A stretch of DNA of 64,000 bases from CAZVNZ01 sp964628515 (lineage in GTDB: Bacteria; Bacillota; Clostridia; Christensenellales; Christensenellaceae), in contig CAZVNZ010000006.1 of NCBI GenBank assembly GCA_964628515.1, positions 1-64,000 on the forward strand, written 5' to 3'. The notes below the pieces were generated by a model. It ran no database searches, was not told the DNA's origin, and saw nothing but the letters and a program-made list of their open reading frames with translations. The translations under genes and the position numbers were made by a program. Positions within the stretch are counted from its first letter, which is position 1. Every line of letters begins with the position of its first letter. Below, piece after piece: positions 33,559 through 42,853 of the stretch.

Positions 33559-34317
33559 TCAATTACTGAAATTACTCAAAAACGCCTTAATTCTCTCCTC
33601 CTTAGGATTGGCAATAAGCTCCTGCGGAGTGCCCTCGCTAAGTACAATGCCTTTGTCCATAAACACCACTTTGTTTGCCACTTCCTTAGCAAAATTCATT
33701 TCGTGGGTTACTATCAGCATTGTCATATTTTCTTCCGCTAACTGTTTTATAACTTGAAGCACCTCTCCCGTAAGCTCGGGGTCAAGTGCGGAGGTAGGCT
33801 CGTCAAAGCATAGCATTGAGGGGTTCATGGCTAAAGCACGAGAAATTGCAACACGCTGTGCCTGTCCTCCCGAAAGCTGACAAGGATAGGCGTTTGCCTT
33901 GTCCTCAAGCCCTACCTTGCTTAGCAGCTCAAAGGCGGTATCCATTGCTTGTTTTTCCGGTATGCCAAGCACGTTTATAGGCGCAATAGTTATGTTTTGC
34001 CACACGCTTAAATGGGGAAACAAATTAAAGTTTTGAAAAACCATACCAATATGCAAACTCGCTTTTCGGATTTCTTCGTCCTTTAAATAAACTGCGTGGT
34101 TACCTATGTTTTGGCAAATAGCCACACCGTCTGTTATAATACTGCCTTTTTGCACTCGCTCTATACAATTAATACAACGTAAAAGGGTGCTTTTTCCGCT
34201 ACCCGAAGGGCCTATAACCGCTGTAATATCGTTTTTTTCTACTTTAAGGTTAATATTCTTTAAAACTTCTGTATCTCCAAAACTCTTATATAAACCTTCT
34301 ATTGTAAGTAAACTCAT
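33559..34317 (-). CDS. glnQ: Polar amino acid ABC transporter ATP-binding protein
   Basis: This 252-residue ATPase of the GlnQ/HisP family has Walker A GPSGSGKSTLLRC, signature LSGGQAQRVAISRALAMNP, Walker B MLCFDEPTSALDPELTGEV and VTHEMNFAKEVANKVVFMDKG, the D-loop/H-loop set typical of polar amino acid importers. It is the last gene of a minus-strand operon after the binding protein and the permease (nine-base gap to the permease). The symbol indicates the family. Glutamine specificity is not shown by the sequence. Confidence 0.92.
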   Translation of the reverse strand: MSLLTIEGLYKSFGDTEVLKNINLKVEKNDITAVIGPSGSGKSTLLRCINCIERVQKGSIITDGVAICQNIGNHAVYLKDEEIRKASLHIGMVFQNFNLFPHLSVWQNITIAPINVLGIPEKQAMDTAFELLSKVGLEDKANAYPCQLSGGQAQRVAISRALAMNPSMLCFDEPTSALDPELTGEVLQVIKQLAEENMTMLIVTHEMNFAKEVANKVVFMDKGIVLSEGTPQELIANPKEERIKAFLSNFSN

Positions 34318-34326
34318 TTTTTGCTC

Positions 34327-34980
34327 CTAAATTCTGTAATAGCCCATTTTCTTTTCTATACGTTTTAAAACTATGGTGGCTATTGCGTTTATCCCTAAAT
34401 AAAACAATGCCGCCACCACAAAGGGTATTATGCTTGCCTCTCTCATAGCGGCGGAGTTTGCCATTTTAAGCAAATCCCCAAGGGCTATTATGCTTACAAG
34501 TGCTGTGTCTTTAACAAGGTTTAGCACCTCGTTGCCCATAGAGGGCATAACAATCTTAAATACCTGGGGTATTACGATTTTACGCATTGCAAGCCTGTTG
34601 TTCATACCAAGCACGGTACAAGCCTCATATTGCCCTTTGTTTATGGATTGTATTCCGCCTCTGAAAATTTCGCTGTAATAGGCGGTGTAGTTTAGTACAA
34701 AAGATATTAATGCAGATGTAAAACGGTCTATTTTAATGCCTAAAAGCCCAAGCCCAAAATACAAAAAAAGCACCTGCAAAATAAGGGGAGTACCACGCAT
34801 AAGCACAAGATATACATTATATATACCCCGTACCGCCTTGTGCTTGCTTAGACTTACCTGCGAGCCAAAAAACCCTAAAGGTATGGAAATAAGTAGGGTT
34901 AAAGCAAATAAAGCAAGGGTAATACCCAAGCCGTTAGAAAGCTCCGAAAAAAGTTTAAAAAAATCTTCCAATTTGTTCAC
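34327..34980 (-). CDS. Amino acid ABC transporter permease (HisM/GlnP type)
   Basis: This 217-residue membrane protein has four to five TM segments and the EAA loop EACTVLGMNNRLAMRKIVIPQVFKIVMPSMGNE that docks to the ATPase. RGTPLILQVLF in the second third is the family signature of the HEQRo permeases. One homodimer serves the transporter, with GlnQ-like ATPase and a lipoprotein receptor encoded alongside. It lies between the two other components in the operon. Confidence 0.92.
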   Translation of the reverse strand: MNKLEDFFKLFSELSNGLGITLALFALTLLISIPLGFFGSQVSLSKHKAVRGIYNVYLVLMRGTPLILQVLFLYFGLGLLGIKIDRFTSALISFVLNYTAYYSEIFRGGIQSINKGQYEACTVLGMNNRLAMRKIVIPQVFKIVMPSMGNEVLNLVKDTALVSIIALGDLLKMANSAAMREASIIPFVVAALFYLGINAIATIVLKRIEKKMGYYRI

Positions 34981-35052
34981 CTGTGTTGTTTTTAAATGCG
35001 GATAGACAACCGCCTATCCGCATTATAATAAGCATAATTGTGTTATGTTAAA

Positions 35053-35865
35053 TTATACCATAGCCTTTGTTACGTCTCTGCCAAACCATTTAGTGCTGAT
35101 TTCTTTAGCCTCTCCGCTTTTTTGCAGTTCTGTAATTGCCTTCATAACTTCGTCGTGGAAGGATTGCTCTCCTTTTCTAAAGCCAATGCCGTATTCTTCG
35201 GGGGCTAAATGCTCCTCTAAAATTTTAAACTCGCCGTCCCTTTTAGACAGATAGTATTCCGCAACCACAAGGTCTACCGCTATGCCGTCCGTTTGTCCGG
35301 AGGCTACGTCCATAAGTGCGGTTACATTATCTTTATAATCTATAACCTCAGAAAAAGATTTAAGCAATGCCTCGTTGGCGCTAAGTGCGTCTTGAGCGGA
35401 AGAGCCGTCCTGCACACCTATTTTTTTACCGCTTAAATCCGCAAAAGTAGCAATAGGGGAATCCGCTTTAACTACGATTACCTGAGCATTTTCCATATAC
35501 GGAGGGCTCATTAGCACCTTTTCTATGCGCTCGTCTGTTATTGTGTAGCCGTTCCAAATAACGTCTATATTGCCGTTGCCAAGCTCCATTTCCTTTGCTT
35601 TCCAGTCTATTGGTTGTAATTTTAAATTAATACCCATTTGTTTTGCAACCGCTTTTGCAAGCTCTACGTCAAAGCCTGTAAGCTCGCCGTTTTCGTCCAC
35701 AAAGCCCATTGGGGGAAAGCTGTCGTCTAAGCCCATTATAATTTCCCCTTTGTCTTTAATTTTTTGTAAAGAGTCGTCTCCGCTTGTGGGTGCACTCTGT
35801 GCGCAACCTACAAAAAATGCGGATACCAATACTATTGCCACCAAAGTTATTAAAATCTTTTTCAT
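35053..35865 (-). CDS. Amino acid-binding lipoprotein of ABC transporter
   Basis: This 270-residue family 3 solute receptor has a lipoprotein signal LVSAFFVGC (lipobox Cys21) and the fold marks IIMGLDDSFPPMGFVDENGELTGFDVELAKAV and VIWNGYTITDERIEKV. Lipidation tethers it to the outer face of the membrane. The pattern GFDVELAKAVAKQMG is common to glutamine, arginine and polar amino acid receptors; the ligand is not decidable. SD AAAGGAGA is strong. It is the first gene of the operon. Confidence 0.93.
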   Translation of the reverse strand: MKKILITLVAIVLVSAFFVGCAQSAPTSGDDSLQKIKDKGEIIMGLDDSFPPMGFVDENGELTGFDVELAKAVAKQMGINLKLQPIDWKAKEMELGNGNIDVIWNGYTITDERIEKVLMSPPYMENAQVIVVKADSPIATFADLSGKKIGVQDGSSAQDALSANEALLKSFSEVIDYKDNVTALMDVASGQTDGIAVDLVVAEYYLSKRDGEFKILEEHLAPEEYGIGFRKGEQSFHDEVMKAITELQKSGEAKEISTKWFGRDVTKAMV

Positions 35866-35947
35866 GCTAATCTCCTTTTGTACCGTAAATATTCTTACTA
35901 ATATAATAAAATATTATAATTCATTGTGATAAATTAGTAAAGGGTTT

Positions 35948-37231
35948 TTATGATAAATCATTAAAAAAGTCAAATAAATTGTAGTCGCAAACAAGCCTAA
36001 GCATAGTAAACCTGTTTCTTATGTAACAGCATAGGCTTAGCACTTCTGCGTTTTCCTCCTCACTTAAATTTATTTGTGCCGGTGATGTATAACCACCGAG
36101 GGTAGTAAGCACCTGCTTTAGTTTGTCGTAGGTGGGCAACTCTCGTGCAATTCTTACCGCCTCATCAAAGTTGGCTTTTAGCAACTCTATGTTTAAGTTG
36201 TCTGTAACTGTGGGTAGGTTTTGGTCTATTAGCATTTGCTTGGTAAAATCCCCGAATTTTGCGTATTTATCAATGATTTTATTTATATCAAATGCGTTTG
36301 GTAAATTCTCCTTATATATTTTTTGGGTTAAATTCACAAAAGTAGGGTAGTATTTTACCGCAAGTAAGGTGGCAATACCCACTTTTTCTCCGTGCAAGGC
36401 ATCTTTTTTAACATTATTATAAGGTATAACCTCCAAAAAATGAGAATAATGATGCTCAAAACTGGAGGCACTACGAGTTATTTTGGTCATCTGCATGCAA
36501 ATTCCCGATAGTAAAAGCCCGTACATCAGCTTACGCATACCCTCTGCCTTGCCCTGTTTTATTTCCTCGACGCTGTCTACAATGCCGTCTACCGCCTCTA
36601 AAGTCAGTTTTGCAACGTAAGGGCAGTAGTATTCGCCCGTGTATAAATTGCCTATTTTCCAATCTGCAATGGCAATATATTTGCTTAGCATATCCCCAAC
36701 ACCGCTGGCGGCTAAATACTTAGGTGCGTTTGCAATTACCCTTAAGTCTGCAATTACTGCCACAGGCGCTTGGGCAGGCAGGGTGTGTTTTGCACCTTTT
36801 AGCGTAACGGCGGCGGAGTCGGACACAAAGCCGTCCACGCTGGCGGCGGTGGGGGCGCAAATAAAGGGCATACCCAACTTAAAGGTTACGTACCGTGTAA
36901 TGTCGCAAATAACCCCGGCACCCACGGCTACTCCCACATCGTACCCTTGCATTAAGGCAAGGCGCACCATTTCTATCTTTTCCTCGTCGGGATGCACATT
37001 TTCCCCGTTTAGTATCAGCTCTTTAAATTGGGGTAGGCAAGCCCTAATTTTTTCTGCCGTTGCCTTGTAAGTGTTGGCATCAAAAATAAACAACGGTTTT
37101 TTAAAATTTAGCTTATCTAAAATCTCCGCCATTTGCAAAAGGGCGTTTTCTTCCACTATATACTCCCGTGTTATTAGAGAGTGATCCTTACCGCACTCGC
37201 AATTTTTTACGTCAAGTAGGTTTTCAAACAT
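35948..37231 (-). CDS. araM: sn-Glycerol-1-phosphate dehydrogenase
   Basis: This 427-residue iron- or nickel-dependent dehydrogenase of the AraM/EgsA family reduces dihydroxyacetone phosphate to sn-glycerol 1-phosphate, the archaeal-type lipid backbone also used by Bacillus for heptaprenylglyceryl phosphate. Seen: VGAGVICDITRYVTFKLGMPFICAPTAASVDGFVS (NAD-binding and substrate region), GVGDMLSKYIAIADWKIG, and metal ligands in FEHHYSHFLE and LHGEKVGIATLL. It is monocistronic and divergent from hexokinase. No PcrB-like partner gene is in the window. Confidence 0.9.
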   Translation of the reverse strand: MFENLLDVKNCECGKDHSLITREYIVEENALLQMAEILDKLNFKKPLFIFDANTYKATAEKIRACLPQFKELILNGENVHPDEEKIEMVRLALMQGYDVGVAVGAGVICDITRYVTFKLGMPFICAPTAASVDGFVSDSAAVTLKGAKHTLPAQAPVAVIADLRVIANAPKYLAASGVGDMLSKYIAIADWKIGNLYTGEYYCPYVAKLTLEAVDGIVDSVEEIKQGKAEGMRKLMYGLLLSGICMQMTKITRSASSFEHHYSHFLEVIPYNNVKKDALHGEKVGIATLLAVKYYPTFVNLTQKIYKENLPNAFDINKIIDKYAKFGDFTKQMLIDQNLPTVTDNLNIELLKANFDEAVRIARELPTYDKLKQVLTTLGGYTSPAQINLSEEENAEVLSLCCYIRNRFTMLRLVCDYNLFDFFNDLS

Positions 37232-37307
37232 AATTTTACCTCTTTGTTGTTACTTCCTAACTATATTAATACCAAATTGCATATAAAATCAAGTATAAAA
37301 TGTTTGT

Positions 37308-37336
37308 TTGCATAAAATCAAAAAAAGTAATATAAT
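37308..37336 (+). promoter_or_regulatory. Promoter of the hexokinase gene
   Basis: TTGCAT (37308-37313), 17 nt, TATAAT (37331-37336), then SD GAGGTG before the ATG. The araM promoter candidate on the opposite strand lies about 30 bases upstream. Confidence 0.7.
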
Positions 37337-37363
37337 AGTACAAAATATATATCGAGGTGCGCT

Positions 37364-38620
37364 ATGTCAAAAGCTAAGGATTTTATAAATAAACACAATT
37401 TAAGTTATACAACCATAAATTTAAGGGAGCAAATGCCCCAAATTTTAAAGGAAATGCAGGACGGACTGGATGGCAAAGAAAGCTCTTTACTTATGGCATT
37501 ATCCTACCTAACCCTAAAAGACGAGGTAAAACTAAACACCCCCGTTATTTGCGTGGATGCCGGTGGTACTAATTTAAGGCATACGGTAGCCCATTTTGAT
37601 AACAGCGGTAATTTTGTTACGGATAAAATCCACAGATGCACTATGCCCGGAGTAAAAGAAGCAATAAAAGCGGAAGATTTTTTTATGGAGCTTGCCAAAT
37701 TTATTCTTCCTCATTGTGATGTTACCAAAGAGATTGTACTTTCTTTTGCATACAGAGCAACCACCCTTGAAAATTTAGATTGCGAAATTGTGGGCATAAC
37801 AAAGGAAGTTAAGGTAATAGGCTCAAAAGGCAAGCATGTAGCAAAGGAAATTTGCGAGTGCTTGGAAAAATTAGGGGTTAGGGGTTGCAATATAATAGTA
37901 ATAAACGATTCTGTGGCAACTGCGCTTAGCGGAAAGGCGGAGCATTTAAAGGACGGATTTGGCAGTTTTACAGGCACAATATTAGGTACGGGTAGCAACA
38001 GTTGCTATATGGAAGAAATTAAAAACATAGGCAAATACAAAGGGGAAAAGCAAGGGGTAATGGTAATAAACACAGAGGCAGGCAGTTACAGCACCCTACC
38101 ACGCTCGGATATAGATATAGAGTTTAACGAAGGGATGAACGATAAAACCATAGGCATTAGCGAAAAAATGTCAAGCGGTGGCTATTTAGGTGCACTTAGC
38201 TGTCTTGTGCTAAATAAAGCCTACGAAGAAGGGGTGTTTTTAATTACGGAGTTTGAGTTAGAAGCGCTTACAACCTTGGATGTAAACGAGTTTTTAACAA
38301 GGGGTAGCGGAGTTATTGAACAACAGTTCACCAAAGATGAGGACTTAGAAAGCGCAAGAGAGCTACTGCTTAATTTGGTAAAAAGAGCAGGTAATATAGT
38401 AGCATTGCAAATGGCGGCATGTGCAAAAAAGGCATATAAAACCAACAACAAAATTTGTATGACGGTAGAGGGTACAACCTACGAAAAAATGTACGGACTA
38501 AGAGAGCAGGCAGAAAAGGTGCTTTTAGAGTACCTATACGAGGAAGGCTTGGAAGCAGAAATTATTAACGTGGACACAGCGGTGCTTAAGGGTTGTGCCA
38601 TAGCAGGACTGTCAAGATAA
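37364..38620 (+). CDS. Hexokinase (eukaryotic-type fold)
   Basis: This 418-residue sugar kinase is of the hexokinase family (COG5026 type) and not the short bacterial glucokinase or ROK type. Phosphate-1 motif: VICVDAGGTNLRHTVAHFD. Sugar-binding and catalytic region: VIVINDSVATALSGKA, with the catalytic Asp in INDS. Adenosine region: GTILGTGSNSCYMEE and MTVEGTTYEKM. It would phosphorylate glucose or another hexose with ATP in the cytosol, feeding PFK encoded 5 kb away. Confidence 0.88.
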   Translation: MSKAKDFINKHNLSYTTINLREQMPQILKEMQDGLDGKESSLLMALSYLTLKDEVKLNTPVICVDAGGTNLRHTVAHFDNSGNFVTDKIHRCTMPGVKEAIKAEDFFMELAKFILPHCDVTKEIVLSFAYRATTLENLDCEIVGITKEVKVIGSKGKHVAKEICECLEKLGVRGCNIIVINDSVATALSGKAEHLKDGFGSFTGTILGTGSNSCYMEEIKNIGKYKGEKQGVMVINTEAGSYSTLPRSDIDIEFNEGMNDKTIGISEKMSSGGYLGALSCLVLNKAYEEGVFLITEFELEALTTLDVNEFLTRGSGVIEQQFTKDEDLESARELLLNLVKRAGNIVALQMAACAKKAYKTNNKICMTVEGTTYEKMYGLREQAEKVLLEYLYEEGLEAEIINVDTAVLKGCAIAGLSR

Positions 38621-38700
38621 AAAAACTATAAATATTTTGTTTAAACGTATATTTTTTAGTTTATATATTTACTATACAGAACTAAGTACAAGGAGTATTC

Positions 38701-38754
38701 TAAGTGCGAGGGCAGCGGTATAAATAAAAGTAACTGCCCAAAAGGCAGTTTTTT
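38701..38754 (+). promoter_or_regulatory. Attenuator-like terminator upstream of hydE
   Basis: AACTGCC (38732-38738) and GGCAGTT (38744-38750) form a terminator hairpin with a T6 tract. An upstream GGCAG (38711-38715) can pair with the same CTGCC (38734-38738) instead, so the two folds exclude each other. An RNA switch or leader control of the hyd maturase operon is possible. It may also just be the hexokinase terminator, since it lies 111 bases after that stop. Confidence 0.5.
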
Positions 38755-38793
38755 GATTTTATATGGGTTTGCAAAGGTAAAAAAGGTTTAAAT

Positions 38794-39771
38794 ATGCTTA
38801 AAGAAATAACGGAGGGCTACACACCCACCTTAAAAGAACTAACAAATATTATAAAAGAAACCAAAACAGAGGAATTATTTACCCTTGCAAACGAGGTAAA
38901 AACCAAAGAGTTTGGCAATAAGGTTAAAATTAGAGGAATTATTGAGTTTTCCAACTACTGCAAAAAAAGGTGTGCCTACTGCGGAATAAACTGCGAAAAC
39001 ACAGACGTAAAAAGATACAGAATAGAGCCAAGAGAGCTTATAGCACAGGCGGTAGAAACGGCAAAATACTACAAAACCCTAATACTCCAAAGCGGAGAGG
39101 ATAATTACTATACCACCGAAATTATTTGCGACATCATCACAAAAATAATGGAAAAAACCAAGGTGGCAATTACCCTGTCTATCGGAGAGCGAAGCTATAA
39201 GGACTACCAAAAGTTTTACAATGCAGGGGCAAAGCGGTATTTGCTAAAGCACGAAACGGCAAACGAGGATTTATATTACAGTTTACATAAAGCAAGTTTG
39301 GAAGATAGGATTAACTGCCTTACAGCCCTAAAAAAAATAGGCTATGTTGTGGGCGGAGGGTTTATGGTGGGTCTACCCAACCAAACGGAAGAAACTTTGG
39401 CAAAGGATTTGCTTTTACTAAAAGGGCTTGATGTAAATATGGCAGGCATAGGGCCTTTTATTGCCCACGGCAATACTCAACTTAAAGGCAGTGCGGACGG
39501 CAGGGCAGATATGACACTAAAAATACTTGCATTAGCAAGACTGCTAATGCCCAAATGCAATTTACCATCTACCACCGCACTAAATGTTAAGGGGGGTATG
39601 GCAAATGCCCTAAACTGTGGTGCAAATGTAATAATGCAAAAGGCAACGCCCTATAATTTGCGAGGGCTTTACGATATTTACCCAAAAGATGTGGGGGAAG
39701 AAAAAACATTGAAACAGCAGAGAGAAGAACTGCAAAATAACTTGGAACGCATGGGTTTGCAAGGAGTATAA
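38794..39771 (+). CDS. hydE: [FeFe]-hydrogenase maturase HydE (radical SAM)
   Basis: This 325-residue radical SAM enzyme acts in assembly of the 2Fe subcluster of [FeFe] hydrogenase. The 4Fe-4S/SAM motif is CKKRCAYC (Cys56, Cys60, Cys63), preceded by RGIIEFSNYC, the HydE hallmark. LILQSGEDNYYTTE, VGGGFMVGLPNQT and GPFIAHGNTQL are further conserved segments of the TIM barrel. It is the first gene of hydE-hydG-hydF. No hydrogenase structural gene is in the window. Confidence 0.95.
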   Translation: MLKEITEGYTPTLKELTNIIKETKTEELFTLANEVKTKEFGNKVKIRGIIEFSNYCKKRCAYCGINCENTDVKRYRIEPRELIAQAVETAKYYKTLILQSGEDNYYTTEIICDIITKIMEKTKVAITLSIGERSYKDYQKFYNAGAKRYLLKHETANEDLYYSLHKASLEDRINCLTALKKIGYVVGGGFMVGLPNQTEETLAKDLLLLKGLDVNMAGIGPFIAHGNTQLKGSADGRADMTLKILALARLLMPKCNLPSTTALNVKGGMANALNCGANVIMQKATPYNLRGLYDIYPKDVGEEKTLKQQREELQNNLERMGLQGV

Positions 39772-39775
39772 TGAT

Positions 39776-41179
39776 ATGAAATACAATATAAAATCGGAAT
39801 TGGCACAAGAATTTGTAAACGAGGAGTTTATAGAAAAAACTCTGGAAAATGCAAGAAAACTGGCATCGGAAAAGGAATACGTAAACAAAATTATAGATAA
39901 AGCCTTGCAATTTAAAGGTTTAGAGCCTAATCAGGTTGCGGTGCTAAGCTATGTGGAGGATAAAATGCTGCTAAAACGCATTTTTAATGCTGCCGCTACC
40001 GTAAAGCAACATATTTACGGCAAACGTATTGTAATGTTTGCCCCCCTTTATTTATCCGATTACTGTGTAAATAACTGCACTTATTGTGGGTATCACGCAA
40101 GCTCTAAAATGCCACGTAAAAAACTAACCAAAGCGGAATTAATTGCAGAGGTGGAATATTTGGAAAGCATGGGGCATAAGCGCCTTGCAATAGAAGTGGG
40201 GGAGGACCCGAAAAACTGCCCCTTAGACTACGTTTTAGACTGCATAAAAACAATTTATTCGGTAAAATGCAAAAACGGACAGATACGCAGAGTAAACGTT
40301 AATGTGGCGGCAACAACGGTGGAGGATTACAAAAAGCTAAAGGATGCCGGCATAGGTACTTATATTCTCTTTCAAGAAACCTACCATAAAGACACTTACG
40401 AAAAGGTGCACCCATCAGGCCCTAAGGCAAATTACGAATACCACACAACCGCTCACGACAGGGCTATGCAGGCAGGTATTGATGATGTTGGGGTAGGTGT
40501 GCTGTACGGGCTTTACGATTGGCACTACGAAATTGTGGCTCAAAGTCTGTACGCAAAGCATTTAGAGTCGGTATACGGTGTAGGTCCTCATACCATTTCC
40601 GTACCCCGAATAAAAAAGGTGGAGGGTATAGAAAACAGCTACGAGCATGCGGTAAACGATGACGATTTTAAAAAGATAGTGGCAATACTGCGCCTTGCGG
40701 TGCCTTATACAGGGCTAATACTAAGCACAAGAGAGGGGCAGGAGTTTAGAAAGGAAATAATTAAGCTCGGTGTATCTCAGGTTAGTGCAGGCAGTTGCAC
40801 AGGGGTGGGTGGCTACACAACCAAAACCCAAAAACCCCAATTTGAAGTTTCCGACTTGCGCTCTCCCATAGAAGTTACAAAAGAGTTAATAGAGGATGGC
40901 TACATACCCAGCTTTTGCACGGCATGCTACAGAGAGGGTAGAACGGGGGACAGATTTATGCAGCTTGCCAAAAATGGTCAAATAGCAAACATATGCGGAG
41001 CAAACGCTCTGCTAACCTTAAAGGAATACGCATGGGATTACGGAGACGCAGAACTCAAAAAGAAAGCGGACGAGCTAATAGAAGATAGCATTAAAACAAT
41101 ACCCAGCGATATTGTTAAAAAGAAAGCCCAAAGCTATATAAACGAGATAGAAAAAGGCAAAAGAGACTTTAGGTTTTAG
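39776..41179 (+). CDS. hydG: [FeFe]-hydrogenase maturase HydG (tyrosine lyase)
   Basis: This 467-residue radical SAM tyrosine lyase makes the CO and CN ligands of the H-cluster. The first cluster motif is CVNNCTYC (Cys97, Cys101, Cys104) in LYLSDYCVNNCTYCGYHASS. The C-terminal second cluster lies in PSFCTACYREGRTGDRF...ICGANALLT (CxxC plus a distal Cys). EVGEDPKNCPLDYV and FQETYHKDTYEKVHPSGPK are characteristic. It starts four bases after hydE, so the two are co-translated. Confidence 0.97.
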   Translation: MKYNIKSELAQEFVNEEFIEKTLENARKLASEKEYVNKIIDKALQFKGLEPNQVAVLSYVEDKMLLKRIFNAAATVKQHIYGKRIVMFAPLYLSDYCVNNCTYCGYHASSKMPRKKLTKAELIAEVEYLESMGHKRLAIEVGEDPKNCPLDYVLDCIKTIYSVKCKNGQIRRVNVNVAATTVEDYKKLKDAGIGTYILFQETYHKDTYEKVHPSGPKANYEYHTTAHDRAMQAGIDDVGVGVLYGLYDWHYEIVAQSLYAKHLESVYGVGPHTISVPRIKKVEGIENSYEHAVNDDDFKKIVAILRLAVPYTGLILSTREGQEFRKEIIKLGVSQVSAGSCTGVGGYTTKTQKPQFEVSDLRSPIEVTKELIEDGYIPSFCTACYREGRTGDRFMQLAKNGQIANICGANALLTLKEYAWDYGDAELKKKADELIEDSIKTIPSDIVKKKAQSYINEIEKGKRDFRF

Positions 41180-41190
41180 GGGTAAAAATT

Positions 41191-42363
41191 ATGAATAATC
41201 TTAACCAAACACCTAATGCAAACAGGTTGCACATTGCAATTTTCGGCAAAACAAACGCAGGCAAATCCAGCGTAATAAACGCAATTTGCAATCAAGATAT
41301 TGCGCTTGTTTCCGAAATAAAAGGTACAACCACAGACCCTGTGTATAAGGCAATGGAGCTTTTGCCCATAGGCCCTGTGCTTTTTATAGACACACCGGGG
41401 ATAGACGACACCTCAAAATTAGGGGAGCAACGCATTAAAAAAACAAACGAGGTTATAGCCAAAACGGATTTAGCCATTTTTGTGATAAAGTGCGGAGATT
41501 TCGATTTGGAGGAAGAGGAAAAATACATAAAAAAATTAGGCGACACCCCGTTAATTATTGCATACAACAGCTTTGAGGAGGATATTTCAAGTTGCGAAGG
41601 CAGTTTTTTGGAAAAAAGCGTTGTTATAAACGCAAAAACCAAAAAGGGTATAGACGACCTAAAAAACCTTATAATAGAAAACGTTACGGAGTATGAACAC
41701 CAAAGCATCACCCAAGACTTAATAAATAAAGGGGATGTTGTTATGCTTGTAATGCCTCAAGACGTACAAGCCCCAAAAGGCAGGCTAATTTTGCCACAAG
41801 TGCAGGTTATTAGGGATTTGCTTGATAATGATGCAAAGGTTGTGTGTGTAAAAACGGGGGACGCTAAGGCAATGTTGGGGGAGCTTAAAGAGGCACCGAG
41901 TTTGGTTATAACAGACTCTCAAGTGTTTAAACAGATAAACGAAATGCTGGATAAAAACATACCCCTAACCTCTTTTTCTATGTTGATGGCAAAGTACAAG
42001 GGGGATATACACACTTTAGTTGCAGGGGCAAAAGCCATTGCAAACTTAAAGGTAGGAGACAAGGTGCTTATTGTGGAGTCTTGCACGCATCATGCAAAAA
42101 AAGGGGATATAGCAAGAGAAAAGCTACCCGGTTGGTTGGAAAACTATGTGGGGGGCAAGCTGGAAATACATAATGTGGCAGGCAACGATTTTGCGGTGGA
42201 TGTAAATGCCTATAAATTAGTAATTCATTGTGGGGGTTGCATGATTAACAGAAAAAATATGCTTAGCAAAATAGATATTTGCAAGGAAAACAACGTACCC
42301 ATAACCAATTTTGGGGTGGCTATTGCCTTTTTAAATTCTATGCTGGATAGGGTTGTGTACTGA
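41191..42363 (+). CDS. hydF: [FeFe]-hydrogenase maturation GTPase HydF
   Basis: This 390-residue scaffold GTPase carries the 2Fe precursor to the hydrogenase. It has an N-terminal Era-like G domain: G1 FGKTNAGKSS (from residue 18), G2 KGTTTDP and G3 IDTPGIDD. A C-terminal cluster-binding domain has cysteines in ESCTHHAKKGD and IHCGGCMINRK. The order hydE-hydG-hydF with gaps of 4 and 11 bases supports one transcript. A terminator shared with the convergent thioredoxin follows. Confidence 0.97.
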   Translation: MNNLNQTPNANRLHIAIFGKTNAGKSSVINAICNQDIALVSEIKGTTTDPVYKAMELLPIGPVLFIDTPGIDDTSKLGEQRIKKTNEVIAKTDLAIFVIKCGDFDLEEEEKYIKKLGDTPLIIAYNSFEEDISSCEGSFLEKSVVINAKTKKGIDDLKNLIIENVTEYEHQSITQDLINKGDVVMLVMPQDVQAPKGRLILPQVQVIRDLLDNDAKVVCVKTGDAKAMLGELKEAPSLVITDSQVFKQINEMLDKNIPLTSFSMLMAKYKGDIHTLVAGAKAIANLKVGDKVLIVESCTHHAKKGDIAREKLPGWLENYVGGKLEIHNVAGNDFAVDVNAYKLVIHCGGCMINRKNMLSKIDICKENNVPITNFGVAIAFLNSMLDRVVY

Positions 42364-42366
42364 AAC

Positions 42367-42407
42367 AAAAACAAAAGGGCGAAAATTTTGTTATTCACCC
42401 TTTGTTT
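42367..42407. terminator. Bidirectional terminator between hydF and trxA
   Basis: AAACAAAAGGG pairs with CCCTTTGTTT around a loop of about 18 nt, with A and T runs on both sides. Confidence 0.75.
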
Positions 42408-42475
42408 TATTACTATAATATTACACCGAAAAAAATTCGATGATGGGGGCAATCTTTAGCCTCAAATTAGTGCTT

Positions 42476-42790
42476 TTATGCGTTTTCTATAAAATCTATA
42501 ATTTGCTCTTTGTTTTTAACTCCCACAAATTTAGACATTTTTGCACCGCCGTCAAATAAATATACCGTAGGTATGGACATTACGCCGTATTCTTGGGCAA
42601 TGTTTTGGTTTTCGTCTACATTTATTTTTACAACGGTGATGTTGGGTAGCGCCTCTGCAACTTCTTCAAGTATAGGCCCAAGCATTTTGCAAGGTCCGCA
42701 CCAGTCTGCATAAAAATCTACAAGCACAATCCCCTTAGACCCTAAAACCTCTTCTTTAAACTGCGATTCGTTGATGTGTTTTACTCCCAT
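42476..42790 (-). CDS. trxA: Thioredoxin
   Basis: This 104-residue thioredoxin has the redox motif WCGPCK (Cys31, Cys34) and the cis-proline loop MSIPTVYLF. It reduces disulfides of cytosolic proteins with electrons from thioredoxin reductase, which is not in this window. Length and fold are standard. The SD AAAGGAGT is strong. It is monocistronic. Confidence 0.96.
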   Translation of the reverse strand: MGVKHINESQFKEEVLGSKGIVLVDFYADWCGPCKMLGPILEEVAEALPNITVVKINVDENQNIAQEYGVMSIPTVYLFDGGAKMSKFVGVKNKEQIIDFIENA

Positions 42791-42853
42791 AACAATTAAA
42801 CTCCTTTGTTTTATATATTATTTATAAACTATTTTTAATAGTCTAAACCATAT

